Shown: piece by piece, positions 1-4,779 of the stretch | Layout: each line of letters starts with the position of its first letter | Numbering within the stretch: the stretch's first letter is position 1 | Source: Candidatus Methanophagales archaeon ANME-1-THS | GTDB taxonomy: Archaea; Halobacteriota; Syntropharchaeia; Alkanophagales; Methanospirareceae | Length of the DNA: 7,821 bases | Direction: 5' to 3' | NCBI GenBank assembly: GCA_004212135.1 | Contig: RXIE01000160.1 | Coordinates: forward strand, 1-7,821 | Made by a program: the position numbers and the translations under genes | The notes under the pieces: generated by a model | Databases searched by the model: none | Seen by the model: only the letters and a program-made list of their open reading frames with translations | What the model was told of the DNA's origin: nothing

Positions 1-141
1 AAAGAGAAATTTGTGGCACACATGCAGGAACTGAGCGACGAGCATCACGTTGATTCGGTAGAGGTACGGGATGTGCGGAAAGTGAAAGCGTACGCGCCCT
101 ACACGTATATCATTGGAATAGATGCGAGCATAAAGAAATAA
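1..141 (+). CDS. 3' end of an unidentified gene (partial, C-terminal 46 residues)
   Basis: An open frame enters from the left edge and ends at TAA 139-141, giving 46 residues that finish in YIIGIDASIKK. The segment is charged and His-containing at first (HMQELSDEHHVDSVEVRDVRKV), then alternates hydrophobic and polar residues as an edge beta strand would. The pattern of a VxxVRxVK strand followed by PYTYIIGIDAS loosely recalls the cytoplasmic dimerisation domain of cation diffusion facilitators, which would fit the metal genes downstream, but this is only a shape resemblance and the catalytic part is outside the window. I cannot assign a family. Codon use is ordinary for the window and nothing suggests decay. 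Confidence 0.6.
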   Translation, partial: KEKFVAHMQELSDEHHVDSVEVRDVRKVKAYAPYTYIIGIDASIKK

Positions 142-453
142 AGAGGAACAGATCCCGTCTATCCAACAGGAATGATTCGAGTGGATCCATAAAATAGTAC
201 TTATTTCGATCATTATTGGGGATAGGCTGCCCTCTGCATATTGAAGTTTATCTTCTTCTTTGGGTATTCTCATTCCCTCACCTGAGCACCCTGTAAGATT
301 ACGAAGATTAAGGTGAACATTTCTTCAAATGGATCCATCGCATCGATGATAGTATTCTTTGCACTGCAAAGATCCATAGTATCATAACTCTTTTAATCCA
401 CGTAATTTCTCATTTTTACCCCTGTTTTGTAACTCAACGTCTGCCCGAAGGCT
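142..453. other. Gene-poor intergenic stretch with palindrome
   Basis: No convincing coding frame, tRNA or repeat array is visible on either strand in these 312 bases. It contains two copies of the 9-mer TGGATCCAT (182-190 and 330-338), a 17-bp perfect palindrome (356-372, listed separately), and a T-rich patch at 391-398 that could be a weak TATA element. A small untranslated RNA cannot be excluded by eye. Confidence 0.55.
356..372. promoter_or_regulatory. 17-bp perfect palindrome, candidate operator
   Basis: TCTTTGCA-C-TGCAAAGA is a perfect inverted repeat with 8-bp arms about one central base. It sits inside a looser outer inverted repeat (ATGATA 346-351 with TATCAT 380-385). It is about 90-135 bases upstream of the ferritin-VIT gene and just ahead of a TATA-like patch (391-398). 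The size and symmetry suit a dimeric winged-helix or HTH regulator. Which protein binds it, if any, is unknown. Confidence 0.35.
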
Positions 454-460
454 ATGAAGA

Positions 461-470
461 ATATTTATAT
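461..470 (+). promoter_or_regulatory. TATA box for the ferritin-VIT gene
   Basis: ATATTTATAT preceded by purine-rich GAAGA, a plausible BRE, is a near-ideal archaeal TATA box. Its centre is 27-28 bases before the ATG at 493, which is the spacing at which transcription would begin on that codon. The box lies inside the reading frame that begins at the upstream ATG 454, which argues that 454 is not the true start. Confidence 0.55.
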
Positions 471-492
471 CGAACGTGCTCAATCCTTAAAC

Positions 493-1383
493 ATGGTCAC
501 CACACCCCTCGGCGACAAGTTAAAAAAGCAGATTTTGAGATTCCAGAAAAACGAGATTACTGAACATTGTATTTACCACAAGCTTGCTCAGTCGGTGAAA
601 GACGAGCAAAACAAAAAAGTTCTGCTAGATATCTCTAATGAAGAGCTCCGACACTACCACGTATGGAAAACTTATACGAATCAAGACGTGAAGCCCTCCC
701 GGGTGATGCTCTGGAAATATTATCTCATAGCCCGGATACTCGGTATAACGTTCGGCATAAAGCTCATGGAGAAGGGTGAGGAAAACGCTCAGGTATCGTA
801 TGGCGCGACCGCCAGTCTGGTACCGGACGCCCGGAACATAGAACGGGATGAAAACGAGCATGAAAATGCGCTTATACACATGATCAACGAGGAGCGGCTG
901 ATGTATGTCGGCTCAATCGTTCTCGGATTGAATGATGCCCTCGTCGAACTCACCGGTGCACTTGCGGGCTTCACCTTCGCGTTCCAAAATACTCACCTTA
1001 TCGCATTGGCGGGTCTTATTACCGGCATAGCAGCCTCACTGTCCATGGGTGCCTCCGAGTATCTCTCCACCAAGTCAGAGGCAGGCGAGGAAGGACTGAA
1101 GAGCCCGGTCAAAGCATCGGTTTATACCAGCCTGGCCTACATCCTTACCGTGCTCTTTTTAATCCTGCCCTTCTTTATACTTCCGAATGTCTATCTCGCC
1201 TTAGGCGCAACCCTGGTTAACGCGCTCATCGTGATCCTCCTCTTCACGTTCTACATTTCAGTCGCCAAGGACCTCCCGTTCAGAAAACGGTTCCTCGAAA
1301 TGGCGACCATCAGCATCTGTGTGGCGGCTCTGACGTTTGCGATCGGATTCCTGATACGGCTATTCTTGGGAATCGAGATTTGA
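493..1383 (+). CDS. Ferritin-like/VIT1-CCC1 fusion membrane protein (iron/manganese transporter, MbfA-like layout)
   Basis: The 296-residue protein has two parts. Residues about 15-130 form a four-helix ferritin-like (rubrerythrin/erythrin) domain with a helix-1 Glu (E21), ExxH at E51-H54, a helix-3 Glu cluster near E93-E97, and a second ExxH at E120-H123: the ligand set of a di-iron site. Residues about 134-296 are a VIT1/CCC1 domain with five hydrophobic segments (about 138-164, 168-191, 208-230, 233-257, 271-293), the first-helix signature GLNDALVELTGALAG and the second-helix SMGASEYLSTKSE. The Glu-rich cytoplasmic metal-binding insert that plant VIT1 has between helices 2 and 3 is missing, so the ferritin-like domain may replace it. 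Bacterial MbfA has this layout and exports iron; that function here is inference. I chose ATG 493 because a TATA box sits 27 bases upstream. An in-frame ATG at 454 would add 13 residues and has only a poor, too-close GAAGG. Confidence 0.88.
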   Translation: MVTTPLGDKLKKQILRFQKNEITEHCIYHKLAQSVKDEQNKKVLLDISNEELRHYHVWKTYTNQDVKPSRVMLWKYYLIARILGITFGIKLMEKGEENAQVSYGATASLVPDARNIERDENEHENALIHMINEERLMYVGSIVLGLNDALVELTGALAGFTFAFQNTHLIALAGLITGIAASLSMGASEYLSTKSEAGEEGLKSPVKASVYTSLAYILTVLFLILPFFILPNVYLALGATLVNALIVILLFTFYISVAKDLPFRKRFLEMATISICVAALTFAIGFLIRLFLGIEI

Positions 1384-1407
1384 ATGTTCAACGGTCAGCA
1401 ACAAGGT

Positions 1408-1800
1408 TTATGCCACGATCAACTTCACGTAATCCATTTTTCCCGTTGCCTGAAATATGCGAACCAGTTCTTTTATCCGCGTAGCATCCCCCTCGAGAAC
1501 GAACACCTCGAGACATTTATCCTCGCGCAAGTGATTATGGATCTGTGTAGTTATAATATCCTCAAAACCATGCTTCCCCGCCGTCACTGCATCCTCCACC
1601 TTCGGTGCGTGAATGAGCAAGAGCACGCAATTCAACGTGCCTGCCAATCGTTCTTTCTCTTTACAATCCGCAATGAGCATACGTGCGCCAGTTCGCATCA
1701 CATCAGACCGTCCGGAGAATCCGAGTTCCTTCTGGAGCTTATCGAGCTCCTCAAGGAGTCCTTTGTTCACGGATACGCTGATAATCGTCATTCTCATCAC
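1408..1800 (-). CDS. nikR: NikR-like nickel-responsive ribbon-helix-helix repressor
   Basis: The 130-residue protein has an N-terminal ribbon-helix-helix domain (residues about 5-45, strand IISVSV, then two helices with GRSD at the turn) and a C-terminal ACT-like metal-sensing domain (about 52-130). All four residues of the NikR square-planar Ni site are present with family spacing: H77, then 11 residues later H88, then H90 and C96, in the context IHNHLREDKCLEVFVLEGD. In E. coli NikR these are H76, H87, H89 and C95. One departure is that the Arg opening the DNA-contacting strand in classical NikR (RxSIS) is not in place here, so the operator may differ. The gene is divergent from the znu-type operon and convergent with the ferritin-VIT gene. 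The first codon is GTG 1800, with ATG at 1797 and 1791 also possible. No Shine-Dalgarno is seen and a TATA box lies 27 bases upstream, so the mRNA is probably leaderless. It may sense a metal other than Ni. Confidence 0.85.
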   Translation of the reverse strand: MMRMTIISVSVNKGLLEELDKLQKELGFSGRSDVMRTGARMLIADCKEKERLAGTLNCVLLLIHAPKVEDAVTAGKHGFEDIITTQIHNHLREDKCLEVFVLEGDATRIKELVRIFQATGKMDYVKLIVA

Positions 1801-1803
1801 GCC

Positions 1804-1840
1804 TGAAGGGTTAATAATAATCTTATAAATACCCCCTTCA
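1804..1840. promoter_or_regulatory. Inverted repeat flanking the nikR TATA box
   Basis: TGAAGGG (1804-1810) and CCCTTCA (1834-1840) form a perfect 7-bp inverted repeat 23 bases apart. The nikR TATA box lies between the arms. Arm centres are 30 bp apart, about three helical turns, so a tetrameric regulator such as NikR could contact both from one face. This is a candidate autoregulatory operator; binding is inferred only. Confidence 0.35.
1822..1831 (-). promoter_or_regulatory. TATA box for nikR
   Basis: CTTATAAATA on the plus strand reads TATTTATAAG on the minus strand. Its centre is about 27 bases before GTG 1800 and 30 before ATG 1797, so transcription would start at or within a few bases of the start codon. 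No Shine-Dalgarno lies between. The element is also close to a TATA box in plus orientation, but that would give znuA a leader of about 35 nt without a ribosome site. Confidence 0.5.
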
Positions 1841-1847
1841 ATCTTAA

Positions 1848-1871
1848 TAATAATATCTTTAAATATTATTA
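1848..1871. promoter_or_regulatory. Inverted repeat over the znuA TATA box, candidate operator
   Basis: TAATAATAT (1848-1856) and ATATTATTA (1863-1871) are perfect 9-bp arms around a 6-base spacer. The repeat covers the znuA TATA box, so a protein bound here would block TBP. Given the divergent nikR gene next door, a NikR-like repressor is the first candidate, but a different metal regulator is equally compatible with the sequence alone. Confidence 0.42.
1857..1866 (+). promoter_or_regulatory. TATA box for the znu-type operon
   Basis: CTTTAAATAT is centred about 27 bases before ATG 1888. No Shine-Dalgarno is present in the bases before that ATG (ATTAAGTATC), so the operon mRNA is probably leaderless. 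Confidence 0.5.
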
Positions 1872-1887
1872 ATATCTATTAAGTATC

Positions 1888-2802
1888 ATGCGAGATATTA
1901 GGAACATTGGCGGGATGGCGGGGGGGAGGAACTGGATTGTTATAGGAACGCTGATTCTTGCGATTTGCGTGCTCGGCTGTCTTGCACCTGCGGGAGACCA
2001 AGCCGAAGAAGGGAAGATAGGGGTGATTGTGAGCATACTCCCGCAGGTCGATTTCGTCGAGCAAATCGGTGGCGAACACGTAGCAGTAACCGTGATGGTT
2101 CCACCCGGTGCGAGCCCCCATACCTACGAGCCCACCGCAGGTCAGTTGCGAGAGGTCAGTAAGGCACAGATGTACGCAAAAGTGGGTTCTGGTGTTGAGT
2201 TCGAACTGGCATGGTTCGATAAAATAAGAGCGGTGAACCGAAATATGCTCATCGTTGACTGCTCGAAAGGGATTGAGTTGATCCATGGAGCGGACGAGCA
2301 CGATCACGGAGGTGCGGATCCCCATATCTGGACTTCTCCGCGCAATGCCAGAATAATGGTAGAGAATATCTGTGCTGGACTCATAGAGATCGATCCTGAG
2401 CACGAGGCGGAGTATATCGCTAACCGAGACAGATATCTTCAGGAGCTCGATGCGCTTGACGTATACATCCATGAGCGACTTGACCCCTATACAAAGAAAC
2501 GCGTCTTTTTAATCTACCATCCCTCATTTGGCTATTTCGCCGCTGAGTATAATCTCACGCAAATCGCGATCGAGCAAGAAGGAAAGGTTCCAAGCCCGAA
2601 GGTGATCCAGGATTGCATTGATTACGCGCGGCAGTACAACCTCTCCTATGTCTATGTCGCGCCACAATTCGCGACACAGAATGCCGAGATGGTTGCACAT
2701 GAGATTGGCGGTCGAACCGTTTTTATAGATCCACTTCCTCTTGATTATAGTGCCACTATGCGAAGCGTTGCAGCTTCACTTGCTCTGGAGATGGAATACT
2801 AA
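1888..2802 (+). CDS. znuA: Metal ABC transporter substrate-binding lipoprotein (TroA/ZnuA family)
   Basis: This 304-residue protein captures a divalent metal outside the membrane and delivers it to the permease encoded downstream. A signal sequence (basic start, hydrophobic core about 16-29) ends in a lipobox VLGC, with C31 as the likely lipidated residue. The mature part has the TroA/ZnuA metal ligands: H78 in GASPHTYEPT, H146 in DPHIWTSP, H211 in YHPSFGYFA, and D281 in FIDPL. A short His/Asp-rich loop (residues 133-146: H133, H138, H140, leading into H146) resembles the Zn-gathering loop of ZnuA but is much shorter than in E. coli. Family members carry Zn, Mn or, less often, other metals. 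With a NikR-like regulator divergent from it, nickel is a real alternative to zinc. ATG 1888 is supported by TATA spacing; ATG 1915 (M10) is a weaker alternative. Its stop overlaps the next start (TAATG). Confidence 0.9.
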   Translation: MRDIRNIGGMAGGRNWIVIGTLILAICVLGCLAPAGDQAEEGKIGVIVSILPQVDFVEQIGGEHVAVTVMVPPGASPHTYEPTAGQLREVSKAQMYAKVGSGVEFELAWFDKIRAVNRNMLIVDCSKGIELIHGADEHDHGGADPHIWTSPRNARIMVENICAGLIEIDPEHEAEYIANRDRYLQELDALDVYIHERLDPYTKKRVFLIYHPSFGYFAAEYNLTQIAIEQEGKVPSPKVIQDCIDYARQYNLSYVYVAPQFATQNAEMVAHEIGGRTVFIDPLPLDYSATMRSVAASLALEMEY

Positions 2803-3563
2803 TGCCACAGAGAAGTGAGATTGTAAGGCTCGAAGATGTCTGGCTCCAGTTCGATGGTGTCCCGGTACTGGAGGGGATTGATCTTTCCATTTATGCGTAT
2901 GATTTCCTGGGCGTCATAGGCCCGAATGGGGGTGGAAAGACCACCCTGCTCAAGGTTATTCTCGGCTTGCTGGAGCCAAATCGAGGTAAAGTTACTGTTT
3001 TCGGGCATGCTCCTGAACGAGGCCGGAAATACGTGGGCTATGTCCCCCAATTCAGCCTCTTCGATCGCGAATTCCCGATCAGCGTCTGGGATGTCGTGCT
3101 GATGGGGCGCATGAGTCATATGAAACGATTCAGACGATATACTGAAGAGGATACGAAGCGTGCAGTCGAAGCCCTGAAGACTGTTGAAATGCTCGATTGC
3201 CAGGATTGCCAGATCGGTAAACTCTCCGGAGGGCAGCAACAACGGGTCTTTATCGCGCGTGCTCTGGTCTCCGAGCCGAGACTCCTTCTTCTCGATGAGC
3301 CGATGGCGAGCGTGGATTCACCAATGCAGACTGAGCTTTACGAGCTCTTCGAGAAACTGCGGCAGCAGATGGCGATCGTGTTAGTCTCGCATGATATCAG
3401 TGCGGTCTCCATTTACGTCGATAAGATCGCCTGCCTGAACCGTAAGCTGTATTATCACGGCACCAAAGAGGTGCCGATGGAGGACCTGGAAGCCGCATAC
3501 CGATGCCCGGTCGATCTTATAGCTCATGGTTTTCCTCATCGTGTATTGCGGGAGCATGAGTGA
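2802..3563 (+). CDS. znuC: Metal ABC transporter ATP-binding protein (ZnuC/MntB-type)
   Basis: This 253-residue ATPase powers uptake of the metal bound by the preceding lipoprotein. All ABC motifs are intact: Walker A GPNGGGKTT (40-48), Q-loop Q83 in GYVPQ, signature LSGGQQQR (141-148), Walker B LLLLDEP (161-167), D-loop ASVD (169-172) and switch H197 in LVSHDIS. Length and the RRYTEED segment before the signature are typical of the Zn/Mn (ABC-3) subfamily. The ATG shares one base with the stop of the binding-protein gene, so translation is probably coupled. A 9-bp tandem duplication (3195-3203, 3204-3212) makes DCQDCQ (132-137) just before the signature, without changing the usual spacing. 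Substrate cannot be read from the ATPase; the name is by family. Confidence 0.92.
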   Translation: MPQRSEIVRLEDVWLQFDGVPVLEGIDLSIYAYDFLGVIGPNGGGKTTLLKVILGLLEPNRGKVTVFGHAPERGRKYVGYVPQFSLFDREFPISVWDVVLMGRMSHMKRFRRYTEEDTKRAVEALKTVEMLDCQDCQIGKLSGGQQQRVFIARALVSEPRLLLLDEPMASVDSPMQTELYELFEKLRQQMAIVLVSHDISAVSIYVDKIACLNRKLYYHGTKEVPMEDLEAAYRCPVDLIAHGFPHRVLREHE

Positions 3564-3564
3564 A

Positions 3565-4365
3565 ATGCTCGCTATTCTTCAGTATGAATTTATGAGAAAT
3601 GCACTCGTTGCTGCGCTGTTAGCCAGTATCGCCTGTGGGATCATCGGCGTTTATGTGGTCGTGAAACGGATCGTATTCATCAGTGGTGGAATTGCGCACG
3701 CGGCCTTCGGGGGTATCGGATTAGGCTATTTCCTGGGTGTCGACCCTATCTTAGGTGTTGTTCCCTTCAGCATTGCGTCGGCGCTCGGCATGGGGCTCGC
3801 GGGGCGAAGAACAAAGATCCCGGAAGACACCGCGATCGGGATTTTATGGGCAATCGGAATGGCGTTAGGTATCATGTTTATTGGATTCACACCGGGTTAT
3901 GCCCCGGACCTCTTCGGCTACCTCTTCGGGAGTATATTGACGGTGCCCACCTCGAACCTCATCATTATGCTGATCCTGAATGCAGCAATAATCGTGAGTG
4001 TCATTGCGCTCTACCGCGAATTTCAAGCGATCTCCTTCGATGAGGAATACGCAACGGCGATGGGGCTGCCCACCGAGCGGCTATATCTCCTCCTCCTATG
4101 CCTCATCGCCTTGACGGTCGTGCTGCTGATACGGATCGTGGGTGTGATCCTCGTCATTGCGCTGTTAACCATACCTGCGGCACTGAGCAAACGATTCACC
4201 CATCGTCTGAGTACTATGATGCTCCTTTCAATCCTGCTGTGTGCGCTGTTCACGACGGGAGGTCTGTGGTTTTCATATCTCTTCGATTTGCCGTCGGGTG
4301 CTACAATCGTTCTGGTTTCCGTGGTCGCGTTCCTTCTCTCTCCTCTTTTAGCCCGCTCGCGGTGA
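3565..4365 (+). CDS. znuB: Metal ABC transporter permease (ZnuB, ABC-3 family)
   Basis: This 266-residue, highly hydrophobic protein forms the membrane channel of the importer, probably as a dimer. It starts MLAILQYEFMRNAL, matching the usual beginning of ABC-3 permeases, and carries the family signature GGIAHAAFGGIGLGYFLG (about 41-58). Further on, SFDEEYATAMGL (157-168) is the cytoplasmic coupling segment that contacts the ATPase. About seven to nine transmembrane helices fill the rest. The start is uncertain. ATG 3565 has GGGAG ten bases upstream and the best match to family N-termini; ATG 3556 would have GGGAG almost touching it, and ATG 3526 would overlap the ATPase gene by 38 bases with no ribosome site. 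The 3' end of the ATPase gene abuts or overlaps it, so all three genes form one operon. Confidence 0.9.
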   Translation: MLAILQYEFMRNALVAALLASIACGIIGVYVVVKRIVFISGGIAHAAFGGIGLGYFLGVDPILGVVPFSIASALGMGLAGRRTKIPEDTAIGILWAIGMALGIMFIGFTPGYAPDLFGYLFGSILTVPTSNLIIMLILNAAIIVSVIALYREFQAISFDEEYATAMGLPTERLYLLLLCLIALTVVLLIRIVGVILVIALLTIPAALSKRFTHRLSTMMLLSILLCALFTTGGLWFSYLFDLPSGATIVLVSVVAFLLSPLLARSR

Positions 4366-4470
4366 GGTCATCACCCCGGTATCACCTCCCTTTCGTCCTT
4401 CGTAGGAAATCGCGCGGCTCAAGCGCTATAAACCTTCTCCTTTTCGTTGTGAAAGAGCGCAATAGCAATC

Positions 4471-4479
4471 TTTAAATTT
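4471..4479 (+). promoter_or_regulatory. TATA-like element for the small membrane peptide gene
   Basis: TTTAAATTT (preceded by AATC) is a plausible TATA box. It predicts transcription from about 4502 and so a leader of about 70 nt before the GTG at 4573, unlike the leaderless genes elsewhere in the window. Confidence 0.35.
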
Positions 4480-4546
4480 CAACTCCGCGATAGTATTATA
4501 ACTGAAGAGAGAAATACGATTAGAAAGGAAGCATATCCAGGCGAAC

Positions 4547-4576
4547 ATGAGGGAAGGAGGTGAAACAGAACAGTGA
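4547..4576 (+). other. Nine-codon upstream mini-ORF overlapping the small-gene start
   Basis: ATG at 4547 opens a 9-codon frame (MREGGETEQ) whose TGA overlaps the GTG start of the next gene as GTGA. The Shine-Dalgarno of the downstream gene lies within it, so ribosomes on the mini-ORF would mask and then reach that site. It may be chance: no ribosome site of its own is seen. Confidence 0.25.
4556..4563 (+). promoter_or_regulatory. Strong Shine-Dalgarno for the small membrane peptide
   Basis: GGAGGTGA is a full 8-base complement to the 16S anti-Shine-Dalgarno, nine bases before GTG 4573. This fixes the start at 4573. A longer frame beginning with GTG 4560 overlaps the site itself and could not use it. 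Confidence 0.75.
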
Positions 4577-4743
4577 AAATCGTAACCATAATCGTCGTGG
4601 TGGTGATCGCGCTCTTCTTTCTCCTGCCTATTCTTTATGGACAGGCGCCACTTCCGGAAGACATGTCACCGAGCGCGATAGGGAGCTTTATCGGCGGGTT
4701 TGCACGCTACTGGGTCGAAGCTATAAAAACCGCATTTTCATAA
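4573..4743 (+). CDS. Small single-pass membrane or exported protein, unknown function (56 residues)
   Basis: This 56-residue frame starts with GTG and ends at TAA 4741-4743. It opens MKIVTIIVVVVIALFFLLPI, a lysine followed by a hydrophobic stretch of about 19 residues: a signal anchor or an uncleaved signal peptide. Then comes a short polar linker (YGQAPLPEDMSPS) and an amphipathic segment GSFIGGFARYWVEAIKTAFS with aromatic and basic residues that could lie on or dip into the membrane. I do not recognise a family. The evidence that it is real is the perfect Shine-Dalgarno at ideal spacing and the hydrophobic profile. It stands alone between the znu-type operon and the convergent lysyl-tRNA synthetase, with its own candidate promoter. 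It could be a subunit-like accessory peptide or a stress peptide; no function is claimed. Confidence 0.7.
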   Translation: MKIVTIIVVVVIALFFLLPILYGQAPLPEDMSPSAIGSFIGGFARYWVEAIKTAFS

Positions 4744-4779
4744 TCCGTTCGGTACCAGTGAGAAGATCAGAATGGGGCG

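Larger units (their letters stand above)
1811..1872. repeat. Three copies of TTAATAAT-type half-site in the nikR/znuA promoter region
   Basis: The 11-mer TTAATAATAAT occurs directly repeated at 1811-1821 and 1844-1854, a spacing of 33 bp or about three helical turns. An inverted copy, ATTATTAA, lies at 1865-1872. The last two build the inverted repeat over the znuA TATA box. AT-richness of the region makes chance similarity possible. Confidence 0.4.

Noticed and set aside
182..338. Two TGGATCCAT copies as a repeat family
   Set aside because: Only two short palindromic copies 148 bases apart, with no regular spacing; chance is a sufficient explanation.
142..453. tRNA or structured RNA in the left intergenic stretch
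   Set aside because: No T-loop consensus, acceptor pairing or known riboswitch core could be found by eye.
1384..1806. A 140-codon plus-strand frame opposite nikR
   Set aside because: It is the antisense shadow of nikR, whose metal-binding residues are fully conserved on the minus strand.
1879..2472. A 197-codon minus-strand frame across znuA
   Set aside because: It is antisense to a clear binding lipoprotein with lipobox and all metal ligands; no independent support.
4361..4375. Hairpin GGTGA-loop-TCACC at the znuB stop as a terminator
   Set aside because: The stem is only 5 bp, half of it is inside the gene, no T tract follows, and archaeal termination relies mainly on T tracts.
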